DNA of 64,000 bases from contig NZ_BJKB01000001.1 in the NCBI RefSeq assembly GCF_010725055.1, positions 434,001 to 498,000 on the forward strand. The letters run 5' to 3'. The notes under the pieces are model-generated. The model worked only from the letters and a program-made list of their open reading frames with translations, had not been told where the DNA came from and did not search any database. The DNA comes from Gelidibacter japonicus. GTDB taxonomy: Bacteria > Bacteroidota > Bacteroidia > Flavobacteriales > Flavobacteriaceae. This document shows positions 27,167 through 37,442 of the stretch, one piece after another. The position numbers and the translations under genes were made by a program. Positions within the stretch are counted from its first letter, which is position 1; each line of letters begins with the position of its first letter.

Positions 27167-30100
27167 TTATCCACATGCTGTTCCAGGTAAACCACTGCCT
27201 CCCATAAGGGAAATCAACAGGTCTATATTTCCAAACACCTCTCCTACTGCTCCAAGGGCAAAAAACATAATTTCTTTGTTGACATTACATGCTAATTCTT
27301 GTAAAGCTGCCATTACTTTTTCGTCCATCCCAGTTGGGTCCATAATTATAATGACTTCGGTAACAATGGCATAAAGCTTAACAAGCGTTTTTCCATAAGT
27401 GGCTACGATGCCAATGGCTAAATTGGACACGCCCATAGCCGAAAAAATAGCCATATACATATCAATCACCCTATTAAGCTCTTTAAGTTGCTCCTCAATA
27501 CTATTGGATCCACCTCCTGTTCCATCTGCTAGTATACCCAACAACTCCCCCGTCTTTTGATCAATCTGCCAAAAGGCCATACTGACAGCAGCCGCATCAA
27601 AGATCTTAAAATTCCCATCGCCCCTATAAATGCGTTCATTCCAATAATAGGGATTGGTAAATGCGTCCCTTTTTTCCTGAAACCATTTGTCGTCTATAGC
27701 TTTTTGCCTTTCAATTAGTTTTAGATCTTTTAATTCAGATAAAGTATTTGTGGGATAAAAATGACCTTCTCTAATAGCAAATTGGGCCGTTTTTTGAAGC
27801 GTCATCTTAAACGCAGACTCGGACGCTTCTGCTATAGTAGTATAGTTCGAAGACGGTAAATAATCAAAAGAAGTTGTTGATGTGCTTTCTCCAACCCCTA
27901 TTCTATGTTTTATAATGGCCATTCTAATTCCGGCGGCAAAAGTCGTACTACTTTTGGTAACGGCATTTTCCAACGGAGCCATGAGTGGCACTATTTCAGG
28001 ATGATAAATGTAGCCACCTTTACTAAAATGTTCTTTCGCCCTCTCAAGGTCATCTTCCATAAGTGCCTCTCCCCATTCTCTTGTTGTTAATCTGTATTTT
28101 AAAACATCAGACAAGGCTGCCGAAACAGTAGGTCCTTCCCCTTCAATATAAACTGTGGCACCTCCCAGAATGGTGTTTTTGACGGCTATAAAGTGGGAAT
28201 AATCAGGTTTTACGTTCCGTTGTGTGACCGGATCCCAACCTGCCAAAACTCTTTTTATGGTCGATTTCCCAACGTTTATAGTACAATAAAGCCCAATCAA
28301 ACATTGACCGATTTCCTTTTTATCATCTATAAACTTAAAACGATCCCTTTCCATAATTCTATGTGCATCAATCCCAACTTTGGCTTCGTGCTCTTCTGTT
28401 GCACCAACGGCATAATATGTAAAAACATAAGGCGGAATTTCCATTTTAGAGATATAATCCATGATGGCCTCCTGAGTTTTTTCCTGATCTTTTGCATTGA
28501 GCACCATTCCATTGGTAATGTCTGCCATTTTTGCGAAGGTCTCAACTTTATGTCTTCCTTCTTCATCATTAACATTGAGTATAATTGCCGGAGCGCCATT
28601 TTTATAGATCTCCGCATTCGTTTCATCATAAGAATCGTCATTATCGCCATCTGTTGCATAAATAATCAGATCATAATCCGTCTTTGACGCTTTTAAAAGC
28701 CAAATGAACAATTCTGATGGTGTTTTCCATTTGGTAATAAATGACGCCGGATATTTTTCTAAGATCGATTGGTCAAGCGCATTGATAAACGTATCCATAT
28801 TCTCCTCATAATAGGCTTTTGGCATACTCAAAGAGGTGTCATAAAGGATTAAGATTCGCGGTGTTTGACGATTGCTTTCCATCAAAGCTGATACCTGGAT
28901 CTCATTATCTGTTATGGCGAAATCGGAAGTTGACAAACCTTCCACAAAGTCGCCATGGTCATCAGTTGGCGTGACATGCAATTTCACCAGCGGATAGTGA
29001 GCCGGAACAGCCTTAATTTTCAAGGCGGTCACTTTTTTTTGTAAGTCGATACTTGGCTTTTTCAGTAGCGTACTACCATTTATTTTTGGTTCCTCACCTG
29101 AAACATCAAAAACCTTTGCATCTAAAGTAAATGGATTGCCCAAAAAGGAGTTGTCTTCCATGACCTGTAGTTCTTCATCAAAACTCTGAAAAGCGAGAGC
29201 TGGGGTAAACGTACGTAAACTGCCAATTGGAGTGAATGCCTGTTGCTCCAAACTCAATCCGTTTAAAAATGACAGGTTAATCTGATTCCCGATAAGTTGT
29301 GTTGCGAGCCAATCTCCAAACACCAATTCCCTTTCAACGGTTGGCTGAATAGAATCTCTATAGCTTATAGAAATACTGACCTTTTCTTCATTGTCCAATA
29401 CTGGATCCGCTTTTGAGGTCTTTCCGCCATTGTCGTTTTTCAATGCTCCAAAGGCGACTTTTGGATCAAATAGATGGGCAAATTTTGTCTCACCATTTAA
29501 GATAAATTCCACCGTTGGTGTTCTGTAATTATCCCAGCGAAAATCAAAAGGATATTTATTTAGTGTCTCTTTTTCGGGAAGTAGCTCCCATAATTTTTCA
29601 GCGAGATCAGTGGATTCATTAAAGCCCTCATCATATACTGGAATTTCATATTCAGAATCTCCTTTTACTTCAAGTTCATTTTTCCATTGCTTCCATTGTT
29701 GTTTGGAGATATCAAGTCCGAAATGTCTTTGAATCGGTCTAAAAAAATAAGCCGGAACATCTTCTGTTTTTATATCGGTCCGTTCATAAACCACTTTAGA
29801 CTCCATACCAGCAGCCTGATACATCTTGTTTAACAATTCGGCTTTTTCCCGTGGCGTTGCGAATCCTGAACGCAAAACACCTTTGAGCCCCCATTTTAAT
29901 TGGGTGCCTAAGTTTTGTAAATAGGTTTTATGGGTAGGCATTAAATAAATTTCATCACGCACAAAGTGAAACATCGCCTCCGCATCTTTTGACTCTATCA
30001 GCGCATTCATGCGTCCTTCTAAATGATCAGGACTCGTTTTTAAAGCCATCAACATTTCTTCCCAAACTTTGTAGGGTGCCTTTCCAGAACCCACAAAAGT

Positions 30101-30220
30101 TGGTTGATCATCTTTACAACCTAAAAAACTCAATGGAATATGTGCCGCAACATAGCACAAAGCGAGTTGCTGCATAAATTCTCGTCGGCTCGTACCGCCT
30201 CTAATTTTAGAATTCTCCAT
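27167..30220 (-). CDS. Tat-type exported lipoprotein with degenerate transglutaminase and vWA domains
   Basis: A 1017-residue protein. The N-terminus has twin arginines (TSRREFMQQLALCYVAAHIP) and a lipobox-like SFLGC at 31-35, suggesting Tat export and lipidation. Residues about 90-255 resemble a transglutaminase-like fold (TPREKAELLNKMYQAAGMESKVV, then AHLFDP), but the usual nucleophile Cys is not seen, so this part may be inactive. A vWA domain starts near 455 with a complete MIDAS-type DTSLS at 461-465 and YATDGDND further on. The last 100 residues are hydrophobic, with glycine-rich stretches. It is the largest product of the surface operon and sits nine bases after a lipoprotein gene. Confidence 0.75.
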   Translation of the reverse strand: MENSKIRGGTSRREFMQQLALCYVAAHIPLSFLGCKDDQPTFVGSGKAPYKVWEEMLMALKTSPDHLEGRMNALIESKDAEAMFHFVRDEIYLMPTHKTYLQNLGTQLKWGLKGVLRSGFATPREKAELLNKMYQAAGMESKVVYERTDIKTEDVPAYFFRPIQRHFGLDISKQQWKQWKNELEVKGDSEYEIPVYDEGFNESTDLAEKLWELLPEKETLNKYPFDFRWDNYRTPTVEFILNGETKFAHLFDPKVAFGALKNDNGGKTSKADPVLDNEEKVSISISYRDSIQPTVERELVFGDWLATQLIGNQINLSFLNGLSLEQQAFTPIGSLRTFTPALAFQSFDEELQVMEDNSFLGNPFTLDAKVFDVSGEEPKINGSTLLKKPSIDLQKKVTALKIKAVPAHYPLVKLHVTPTDDHGDFVEGLSTSDFAITDNEIQVSALMESNRQTPRILILYDTSLSMPKAYYEENMDTFINALDQSILEKYPASFITKWKTPSELFIWLLKASKTDYDLIIYATDGDNDDSYDETNAEIYKNGAPAIILNVNDEEGRHKVETFAKMADITNGMVLNAKDQEKTQEAIMDYISKMEIPPYVFTYYAVGATEEHEAKVGIDAHRIMERDRFKFIDDKKEIGQCLIGLYCTINVGKSTIKRVLAGWDPVTQRNVKPDYSHFIAVKNTILGGATVYIEGEGPTVSAALSDVLKYRLTTREWGEALMEDDLERAKEHFSKGGYIYHPEIVPLMAPLENAVTKSSTTFAAGIRMAIIKHRIGVGESTSTTSFDYLPSSNYTTIAEASESAFKMTLQKTAQFAIREGHFYPTNTLSELKDLKLIERQKAIDDKWFQEKRDAFTNPYYWNERIYRGDGNFKIFDAAAVSMAFWQIDQKTGELLGILADGTGGGSNSIEEQLKELNRVIDMYMAIFSAMGVSNLAIGIVATYGKTLVKLYAIVTEVIIIMDPTGMDEKVMAALQELACNVNKEIMFFALGAVGEVFGNIDLLISLMGGSGLPGTACG

Positions 30221-30228
30221 GATTAAAT

Positions 30229-30825
30229 TTATCTGTTCAATTCTCTATATTTTTTTAAGGACTCAATATCAAAAGCTTCCCAAAGCTCATCGGGCGTCAT
30301 GGCTTTAGCCCTAAGATTAACCATAAAACGATTGTCAAGAAGCAATTGCATTTCTGTTTCGTTATACTTGTAGTCACTTATCGTTTTAAAACCGTCTCTT
30401 TCAATTTTGATTAGTTTACTCTTTTCATTGGAAGGCGGCACGTAATCATAAAAACTAAGAAAAGTCATGGCGGCAGGATTTTTATTCCCTGCTGCATCGA
30501 CAACGGAAAGTGCAATTTTCCCATCATTAAATTGCCCGTAAACTTGTGACATTCCTGGGATAGCATTGACTTCATCCAACGGAAAACCCATCAACTCCTT
30601 AGGAAATGCACGCACTAATTGTTCATCAGTCAAGGGCGTTTTATTTATAAGCGTTTCTTTTATTTTTTCTAAGTCAGAATTCGACGGGCTGTCTTTTTTC
30701 TCTTTAGAGACTTCTGTATTTACCGATTTCATTTTTGCCTCTCCATCTACTTTAGTGTCATTTTTGCAGCTAAATAAAATAGACAGTACCAACAAAAAAA
30801 CTGATATTTTGGATGTATGTTTCAT
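30229..30825 (-). CDS. Lipoprotein, member of an operon-internal paralog family
   Basis: A 198-residue lipoprotein (lipobox ILFSC, Cys at about 20) with a lysine/glutamate-rich linker up to about residue 60. Its C-terminal part contains RDGFKTISDYKYNE, LDNRFMVNLRAKAMTPDELWEAF, closely mirrored in the lipoprotein at 34147-34728 (RDGFKTFALLEHKFN, NNRFELTVQGHEKPDELWEYL). FPKELMGFPLDEV and FPKQIGDYNLIQV also correspond. The two genes therefore share ancestry although four genes separate them. Function unknown; likely anchored in the outer or inner membrane facing the periplasm. Confidence 0.7.
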   Translation of the reverse strand: MKHTSKISVFLLVLSILFSCKNDTKVDGEAKMKSVNTEVSKEKKDSPSNSDLEKIKETLINKTPLTDEQLVRAFPKELMGFPLDEVNAIPGMSQVYGQFNDGKIALSVVDAAGNKNPAAMTFLSFYDYVPPSNEKSKLIKIERDGFKTISDYKYNETEMQLLLDNRFMVNLRAKAMTPDELWEAFDIESLKKYRELNR

Positions 30826-30834
30826 CTGTAGAAA

Positions 30835-31413
30835 TTAAAATTGTTCAGTAATAATTAGTTTTGCCAATTCGATCGTCTTTTCCTTGTCCAAGTTGTCATC
30901 ATTGGATATATCGACCTGTAGTGTAAAGGAAACGCCGTTATAATACACCTCTAAATGTTGTTTTTCCGGGTTCCAATATGCACGTTGGCCAAGGCCATTG
31001 ATTTCTACCAATTCTGGATGTGCTTCAAGATCGATGAAGTCTAAAAAAGATGCCATATCCGCTTCCCCGTCCACCCATTTTAACTGAACGAGATCAGATC
31101 GCGGGTAACTCACTGTTTTACGATTTGAAGCCGATTTTTCTTTCACTTCTTCTCTTCCATTTTCCCAGTAATACCCCAGGGTTTCACCCATCATCCCTTT
31201 CATGGTATGCATTTTCTTGGCCTTTGATGCATCGAACCCGGTAATTCTGGATGCCATTTCCAAGGTGAGTAAATCGTCGTAATCACCGCTGAACACGAAA
31301 TTACTATCTGGATTGGGACTGTCATTGTTTGATATTGGTTCAGTAGTTTGCCCGTTTCCTTTACAAGAAAAAAAGAGCGCTATAAAAATGGATACATAAA
31401 TATATTTTTTCAT
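30835..31413 (-). CDS. Lipoprotein of unknown function
   Basis: A 192-residue lipoprotein (IALFFSCKGNG, Cys at about 17) with a short Ser/Asn/Pro linker. The folded part has no named domain I recognise: LLTLEMASRITGFDASKAKKM, LGYYWENGREEVK, LVQLKWVDGEADMASFLDFID, then GLGQRAYWNPEKQHLEVYYNGVSF. It resembles small lipoproteins encoded beside the paralog pair 30229/34147 in size and position. Nine bases separate it from each of its neighbours, so it belongs to the same transcript. Confidence 0.68.
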   Translation of the reverse strand: MKKYIYVSIFIALFFSCKGNGQTTEPISNNDSPNPDSNFVFSGDYDDLLTLEMASRITGFDASKAKKMHTMKGMMGETLGYYWENGREEVKEKSASNRKTVSYPRSDLVQLKWVDGEADMASFLDFIDLEAHPELVEINGLGQRAYWNPEKQHLEVYYNGVSFTLQVDISNDDNLDKEKTIELAKLIITEQF

Positions 31414-31421
31414 GACTTTTG

Positions 31422-32807
31422 TTAGTTCTTTATGAATTTGACCGTTTGCTTTCCATCATTCTCAGAGTTGATGTTTAGAAAATAAAGACCTTTAGATAAG
31501 GCTGAAACATCCAATGAAGTAGATGATATGTTCTTGTTTTGTCTTAAAACAAGTTGGCCTAATTGATTGATAACGTTCAATTGATAATTTGCGCCAATTG
31601 GGGTTTCAATGGTTAAAATGGTTGAGACTGGATTTGGGTAAATTTGAAAATTAAATGCATTAAGATGATCAATGCTCAATGCTGTGCAACTTACCTGTCC
31701 ATAAGTATTCCTACTCGTTTTCGTACCATCCCCCAAATTGCCAGATTGATTATCGCCAGTAGTCCATAAGGTACCATCGGTTTTTAAAGCTGCCGAAAAA
31801 ATGTCGCCAGCGGCAATATCAGCCCAATCCGTGTCAGTCCCAATAGCTACTGGAGAAAGTGTTGGTGTATTGTTTCCTGTACCCAACTGCCCCGACGAAT
31901 TATAGCCCCAAGCATATAACATCCCGTCAGATTTTAATGCCTGCACATGCGAATATCTAATTTCCACTTTGCTCCAATTGGTTTCTGTACCAATTTGGGT
32001 AGGTTCCAATTTATGGGCCCTATTTCCACTTCCCAATTCTCCATTGTTATTTCTTCCCCATGCCCATAAAGTGCCGTTTGTTTTTATGGCTAAATTGGAA
32101 TAGTGGGACGCGGTTATAATTTTCCAATCCGTGTCAATCCCAACTTGGGCAGGGGCATTTCTTGAAACATCAGTACCGTCACCCAGCGCCCCAGAAAAAT
32201 TTCTTCCCCACGCCCATAAAGTACCATTGGTTTTAATGGCGACAGAATGGTCGTAGCCGCCTGCGTTCACTTCTTTCCAATCGGTGTCTGTGCCTATTTG
32301 AATGGGTACTCTGGATGCGCTAGTCGTTCCATTGCCCAATTGCGCATAATCATTCTTTCCCCATGCCCATAGCGTGCCATCCGTTTTTATTGCCAAACTG
32401 TGACTAACCCCTGCAGAAACCTTTAACCAATTGGTTTCGGCCCCAATTTGAATGGGAACAAATAGACTGTTGGTGGTGCCATCACCCACTTGTCCATAAA
32501 AACTCCTACCCCATGCCCATAAGGTGCCGTTGGTTTTTACTACCAAATTATATTCATTTCCTACAGAGAGGTATGCCCAATCCTTATCTGTACTTATTTG
32601 AATAGGCTCCGTTTTATCAATATTGGTACCATCTCCCAACATCCCCGTATTATTCTCTCCCCATGCCCATAGAGTACCATCATCATTTAGCGCTATGACA
32701 TGGTAACCTCCTGCGTAAACAGATTGCCAACATTGGGAGAATGCATTTTGAACAACAAACAAAATCATTGCATAAATTAAAACTCTGAGGTGTACTTGCT
32801 TTTTCAT
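31422..32807 (-). CDS. Seven-repeat RCC1-type beta-propeller with T9SS sorting domain
   Basis: About 461 residues from the ATG at 32807, which opens a normal signal peptide (ending NAFSQ); the longer frame would overlap the neighbour. Seven RCC1-like repeats each carry a version of GTLWAWGxNxxGxLGDGT, enough for one seven-bladed propeller. The C-terminal 80 residues are a type A T9SS sorting domain: [36 protein letters not shown] and a terminal VKFIKN. The protein should cross the outer membrane by T9SS and be surface-bound or released. Propellers of this kind usually bind partner proteins or glycans. Confidence 0.9.
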   Translation of the reverse strand: MKKQVHLRVLIYAMILFVVQNAFSQCWQSVYAGGYHVIALNDDGTLWAWGENNTGMLGDGTNIDKTEPIQISTDKDWAYLSVGNEYNLVVKTNGTLWAWGRSFYGQVGDGTTNSLFVPIQIGAETNWLKVSAGVSHSLAIKTDGTLWAWGKNDYAQLGNGTTSASRVPIQIGTDTDWKEVNAGGYDHSVAIKTNGTLWAWGRNFSGALGDGTDVSRNAPAQVGIDTDWKIITASHYSNLAIKTNGTLWAWGRNNNGELGSGNRAHKLEPTQIGTETNWSKVEIRYSHVQALKSDGMLYAWGYNSSGQLGTGNNTPTLSPVAIGTDTDWADIAAGDIFSAALKTDGTLWTTGDNQSGNLGDGTKTSRNTYGQVSCTALSIDHLNAFNFQIYPNPVSTILTIETPIGANYQLNVINQLGQLVLRQNKNISSTSLDVSALSKGLYFLNINSENDGKQTVKFIKN

Positions 32808-32812
32808 AATTC

Positions 32813-33352
32813 TTATTTTAAATTGATTAACTGATTTAAAAACTCCATAACCTCTATATACCAAAATGGCACAAAAACCGACAAACTACTCACCATATAA
32901 AGAATCCCCAGAACACTAATGAACCAAAAAACATCATCTGTTCCGCTAGGTTCAAACACTGTTAATTTTGGTCTTTTAGGATTGTTGAACATATTGACCA
33001 TTTGGTATTTTAAATATTTATGATCAAATTCGGCGGCCAGTCTTTTGATGTAGACGGTGATCTTCGAATCAAAAATCCTACTGCTGACAAGGGCATGATC
33101 GCCTAAGTTATTTGCATAGTAAAGCCCATATTTTACACCCAGCTGTAATCCTTCTGTAGTGGTAATCATCCCATTTATTTTGATCCAACGTTTTGAAGCT
33201 TTTGAAAGCATGACATTACGGATGGTAAACAGCAAAAATGGTGTTGTTGCGACTAACACAATTAATGCGAGCATATTGATTCTGAGATTAAAAAAAATAG
33301 AAACGTCCATATTATCGTTACTAAATATTAGGATCGGCAGCACACCTATCAT
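32813..33352 (-). CDS. DUF3592-like membrane protein
   Basis: A 179-residue protein with hydrophobic segments near residues 26-46 and 146-172 flanking a soluble domain. Features such as [15 protein letters not shown] and a turn of the form [14 protein letters not shown], followed by a helix, match the DUF3592 pattern. Two later in-frame ATGs are possible starts. It is the only clear integral membrane protein in the exported-protein operon and lies five bases before the RCC1 propeller gene. Role unknown; it could help assemble or anchor the surface products. Confidence 0.65.
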   Translation of the reverse strand: MIGVLPILIFSNDNMDVSIFFNLRINMLALIVLVATTPFLLFTIRNVMLSKASKRWIKINGMITTTEGLQLGVKYGLYYANNLGDHALVSSRIFDSKITVYIKRLAAEFDHKYLKYQMVNMFNNPKRPKLTVFEPSGTDDVFWFISVLGILYMVSSLSVFVPFWYIEVMEFLNQLINLK

Positions 33353-33498
33353 TCGAATAAAAGCATCATATTAGTCCGCGGCAATTGAAAATCCACCTTC
33401 CGATAACAGGTTTTATTTTTCACACTTTCTTAACCATTATTTTCCCTCATAACCACTTGGCACGTAGTGAATTTTCATTTTTAAGTTGTGTTGGTTTG

Positions 33499-34128
33499 TT
33501 ATTCACGGAAATCATAAATATTGAAACTTTCCAAAACTATTTTTCCTTCAAAAGGGAAGAAATCGTTCTTCGAATCTGCAATGGGCAAGCCTGTTCCAGA
33601 AAATGTGACTACAAGCCTGTTTTCAGAAAGCTCATTTAAAGTTACTGTTCCTTTGTATAAAACTTTAAAATCGCGCTTGTTCTCCGGGACAGTTGGAATA
33701 ATCACTTCTAATCTACTTTGTGATTTTACGTCACCGCTCTCTCCTGGTGGCAACGCATATGTTTGCTGGGAAATAGTGATGGGAATTTTTTTAAAAAAGT
33801 CCGGCGCATACATATTGACTAAAACGGATTGGTTATTCGTAGTATTGATTCGAAACTGTATTCCATTATCAAGATAAACGACATCAGTAGACATGTTTTG
33901 GTCGAAGTCAGTAAAGTTTGCTGTTTGACCGTCATACTGGACTTCAACAATTCCACTTATGACTTTTCTTTCCTCAGATTGTTTTTTGCTCTTTGAGGCC
34001 CGTGATACGTGGTTAGCATCTGTCGCTTCATTTGAACTGTTTTGAGCATCATTTTTACAGCTAACCAATACGAAACACAGCAATGTTGAAAACAAAAAGT
34101 TTTTAAAAGTGATTATGTGAGTTCTCAT
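33499..34128 (-). CDS. Lipoprotein of unknown function
   Basis: A 209-residue lipoprotein with signal peptide and lipobox FVLVSC (Cys at about 24), then a Ser/Lys-rich linker. The mature part is mainly beta strand: ISGIVEVQYDGQTANFTDF, VYLDNGIQFRINTTNNQSVLVNMYAP, YKGTVTLNELSENRLVVTFSG. The layout suggests one small beta-sandwich. I recognise no family. It is 18 bases from the following lipoprotein gene; the 146-base gap after it toward the DUF3592 gene is the largest inside the operon. Confidence 0.68.
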   Translation of the reverse strand: MRTHIITFKNFLFSTLLCFVLVSCKNDAQNSSNEATDANHVSRASKSKKQSEERKVISGIVEVQYDGQTANFTDFDQNMSTDVVYLDNGIQFRINTTNNQSVLVNMYAPDFFKKIPITISQQTYALPPGESGDVKSQSRLEVIIPTVPENKRDFKVLYKGTVTLNELSENRLVVTFSGTGLPIADSKNDFFPFEGKIVLESFNIYDFRE

Positions 34129-34146
34129 TTTTTAAGGGGTTTAATT

Positions 34147-34728
34147 TTAATTTAAATCCAATATTTGCAAATCAGCTTGTTTTAAATACTCCCAAAGTTC
34201 ATCTGGTTTTTCATGACCTTGCACTGTAAGCTCGAAGCGATTATTATAAATAACAGATATTTTATACGAATTAAATTTGTGTTCAAGTAAGGCAAAGGTT
34301 TTAAAACCATCACGCTCCTTTCTAATATACTCTCTCCCCTCTGGTGCTTTCGTGTTTGATTCGTAACTGCTTTTAAAATTCCTTAAAGCAGCCGATCCTT
34401 TTCTATGTCCATCCGTCACATAATAAGTTATCAAATCACCGTAGTCCTTCCCTTTTATATAAGTTCCTGACCCAGTCCCGTTGATTTTATCTTCACCAAC
34501 TTGTATAAGATTATAATCTCCGATTTGTTTTGGGAAAAAACGCTCAAAATCTGCTTTAGTGAGTGTTTTCAGAGGTTTTGAATTTTCAGAAACATCCGCC
34601 TTCTTTTTCTTTGACGTTTGTTCCTTTTCCAACTTAGATTTTAAACTTGACACTTCCTTTTCCTGGTCTTGGCATGAGGTCATCAGCACAAAGACCATAA
34701 CTATTTTTAAATATGTTTTTACGCGCAT
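34147..34728 (-). CDS. Lipoprotein, paralog of the one at 30229
   Basis: A 193-residue lipoprotein (VFVLMTSC, Cys at about 19) with a charged coiled linker (KEVSSLKSKLEKEQTSKKKK). The folded half, from TKADFERFFPKQIGDYNLIQV to PDELWEYLKQADLQIL, aligns in order with the lipoprotein at 30229-30825. Both probably serve the same kind of role. Only five bases separate it from the beta-helix protein gene upstream. Confidence 0.7.
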   Translation of the reverse strand: MRVKTYLKIVMVFVLMTSCQDQEKEVSSLKSKLEKEQTSKKKKADVSENSKPLKTLTKADFERFFPKQIGDYNLIQVGEDKINGTGSGTYIKGKDYGDLITYYVTDGHRKGSAALRNFKSSYESNTKAPEGREYIRKERDGFKTFALLEHKFNSYKISVIYNNRFELTVQGHEKPDELWEYLKQADLQILDLN

Positions 34729-34733
34729 TGTTA

Positions 34734-37403
34734 CTAATTTTTAATAATTTTTATAGTCTGGGAATTCTTGTTGTCATCAGCAATATTTAAAAAATACAAA
34801 CCGCTTGATAGGGAAGACAAATTCAATTCTGCAGAAGCACTATGACTTTGTTGACTCATTACCAGCTGCCCCAAACTATTGACCAGTTTTAAATTGAAAC
34901 GTCTTGATGATGGCGATTGAATAAATAACTTATCGGCAACGGGGTTGGGATACAATTTGACCATTTGATTTTCAAATTGTGTAACAGACAGGGTATAACT
35001 GACATTCACTCCAAATTCTGATGTATTCCCATTGGCATCGGTGGCCGTGGCTACAATGTTCTCATAATCAGCAGGATCATAACCACTTGGAAGCTCCATG
35101 GTTATGGTTTTAACGCCTGGAGCGGTATATGTATCTGAATCTATAAAAAACTTGCCTTGACCATTGGCTGCACCAAAAAACTCAATCCATAAAGGATAGG
35201 CTGAATTGGTCACGGAACTTGGAACGGCATAGGTGATTTCTATCTGATCTCCTCCCATATATGTAATCGTACTGATTTCTGGGGTGTTTTGAAGATTATT
35301 AGGTCCTGTGTCAGCATCGCCAATATCATTTTTAGTTGCCCCCACTAGATGAATTGCTAAAAATGAATTATCAAAAATGCTGTTCTCCAAAATGGATACT
35401 TGAGTTGGAATTCCTGAAGTAGGACTTAATTCTATGCCTGTTTGGTTATTTGCTATACGATTGTACTTGATGGAATTACCTGTGTTGGCACCTGTAATGA
35501 AGATGCCACTATAGCTATTTCCAATATTGGAAGTACCATCTAAACCTACTCCTATAGAATTGTACCCTACGCTATTGTTACTCGAGTTTTCAACCATTAA
35601 TATGCCATTGGTACCATGACTGCCTATGACATTTCCTTCGGCTGCAGTAGTGCCTCCAATCCTATTATTACTGGAGCTATTCAATGTCAGACCAACGCCC
35701 ACATTGACAACTCCCGTATTCCCGTCGGGCAATGTTCCTACTTTATTGCTATAGAAATGAACCTCCTCGGCCAAAACAAAACTCACGTTTATGGATCGGC
35801 CCACAATGGTTCCGTTACCTGAAATTGTATTGTGGGATACCTTGGTATCGGTTAATGTTCCGCCTAAGATTAAGCCTTCGTAACCATTGCTGATGACTCC
35901 TGTGCCCTGCGCATTTAATCCTATATAATTATTCTGAATATTGTGTCCGGTCCCGGAAACTGAAATTCCAAAATTGCTATTTCCAGAAATAATGTTTCGA
36001 TCGGATGGATCAGCACCTCCAACGATCGTGTTTGTCGAAGCAGCTCTAATGGATACTCCTATGGCATTAGGCACCGCATCATTACCCGCAGCGTTTAATC
36101 CTATATAATTTCCGATCACCAGGTTATTCTCACCACTAGTTAAAGAAATCCCGGTATCATTCCCCGAGATCACATTTCGAGAATTTACTGAAGTGCCACC
36201 AATGCTATTATTATTGGTTTGTCCTCCATTCATGATTATGCCCCTTCCGTTAGGCAGGGCGATAGTTCCGGTAACATCAACACCAATATAGTTTCCTTGA
36301 ACAGTATTGGAACTCACAGAATCTAAAGTGTCATCACCTTGAAAATAAACACCAAATAGTCCATTTCCGGAAATTAGGTTTCCTTCTCCCACTTGATCGG
36401 TTCCAATCTCATTATCATGGGCTCCAAACAGCACAAAAATTCCGCCTCTTACATTGGGAATGGATTTGGTTCCCGTAATATCCGTTCCAATATAGTTTCC
36501 GATAATTTTATTACCATAAGACTCCGGACCTGAAACTGCGATTCCAGTTCCTACCCTGTCATCAGTTTCAGAATAACTTCCAGAAATAATATTACGGGCT
36601 GCCTCTGTATTGCCACCCAGAATATTGTTGTGGGCATTTAAAAATTGAACATTATAAACGTTTCCTCTATTTAAAGTCCCGGTAATATCCGTACCGATCA
36701 AGTTACCTTGAACCCTATTATTTGTAGCGGCAGAATTTGTGGCGAGACCTTCAAAAGTAACTCCGGCCGCCCGGTTTCCTGAAATTAAATTCCCCTGATT
36801 TGGTTGGACTCCCCCAACAAGATTTCCGCCCGAATTTCTGAAATACATACCATCACCCGTGTTGGCATTAACGGTCGTCCCGTCTCCCCTCATCCCAATA
36901 TAATTGGCTTGAATAATATGATTCCCTGTATTTGCATATATCCCATAACCCCGACTAAATGGATAGTCCACTAAACGTTTAAAGCCACCAATACTTAATC
37001 CGTAAATTTCACTCCCCTCAGAATTCCCCACAAGCTGCAATCCATTTCTATCTGTTGGCAATGCATTGCCATCTATCTCGATGAGAGGTGCATTGGCATA
37101 ACCAGGTTGAGTACGCCCATCGACTATAATAGGCCTTGTGATAGATGGTAATATGTCATCCATAACCGCAATGACAAATGGTCCCGTTCCAGGAATATTG
37201 AAATGAATGACATCCTTCGTGCTGGTTTTATTTGCATTTTGAATGGCAGCTCGCAAAGTGCAGTTCCCGTTGACATCAGCACAAACCGCGTCGTTGATAT
37301 TGTTATCAGGTAGATTGTCAACACTGTTAACCGTATAGGTCGTTTGTGAAAATAGGGTAACTGTAAACGTTACGCTCAGCAAAAAAGGTAGTAGTTTTTT
37401 CAT
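34734..37403 (-). CDS. Exported parallel beta-helix protein with CSLREAI-type start and T9SS sorting domain
   Basis: An 889-residue surface protein. After the signal peptide (ending LFSQ) comes VNSVDNLPDNNINDAVCADVNGNCTLRAAI in several parts, the hallmark of a CSLREAI domain. Then come many right-handed beta-helix turns (NosD/parallel-helix type) with recurring NLISGN, NxIxGNYIGTD and TGT motifs from about residue 130 to 700, then a beta-sandwich. The C-terminus is a type A T9SS sorting domain (KLYPNPVADKLFIQS, SSLSSGLYFLNI, IKIIKN). It is likely an adhesin-like or glycan-binding surface protein. Confidence 0.87.
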   Translation of the reverse strand: MKKLLPFLLSVTFTVTLFSQTTYTVNSVDNLPDNNINDAVCADVNGNCTLRAAIQNANKTSTKDVIHFNIPGTGPFVIAVMDDILPSITRPIIVDGRTQPGYANAPLIEIDGNALPTDRNGLQLVGNSEGSEIYGLSIGGFKRLVDYPFSRGYGIYANTGNHIIQANYIGMRGDGTTVNANTGDGMYFRNSGGNLVGGVQPNQGNLISGNRAAGVTFEGLATNSAATNNRVQGNLIGTDITGTLNRGNVYNVQFLNAHNNILGGNTEAARNIISGSYSETDDRVGTGIAVSGPESYGNKIIGNYIGTDITGTKSIPNVRGGIFVLFGAHDNEIGTDQVGEGNLISGNGLFGVYFQGDDTLDSVSSNTVQGNYIGVDVTGTIALPNGRGIIMNGGQTNNNSIGGTSVNSRNVISGNDTGISLTSGENNLVIGNYIGLNAAGNDAVPNAIGVSIRAASTNTIVGGADPSDRNIISGNSNFGISVSGTGHNIQNNYIGLNAQGTGVISNGYEGLILGGTLTDTKVSHNTISGNGTIVGRSINVSFVLAEEVHFYSNKVGTLPDGNTGVVNVGVGLTLNSSSNNRIGGTTAAEGNVIGSHGTNGILMVENSSNNSVGYNSIGVGLDGTSNIGNSYSGIFITGANTGNSIKYNRIANNQTGIELSPTSGIPTQVSILENSIFDNSFLAIHLVGATKNDIGDADTGPNNLQNTPEISTITYMGGDQIEITYAVPSSVTNSAYPLWIEFFGAANGQGKFFIDSDTYTAPGVKTITMELPSGYDPADYENIVATATDANGNTSEFGVNVSYTLSVTQFENQMVKLYPNPVADKLFIQSPSSRRFNLKLVNSLGQLVMSQQSHSASAELNLSSLSSGLYFLNIADDNKNSQTIKIIKN

Positions 37404-37442
37404 GGCTTAATTATTTAGATGGTTATGGTTTTTAATTGGCTA

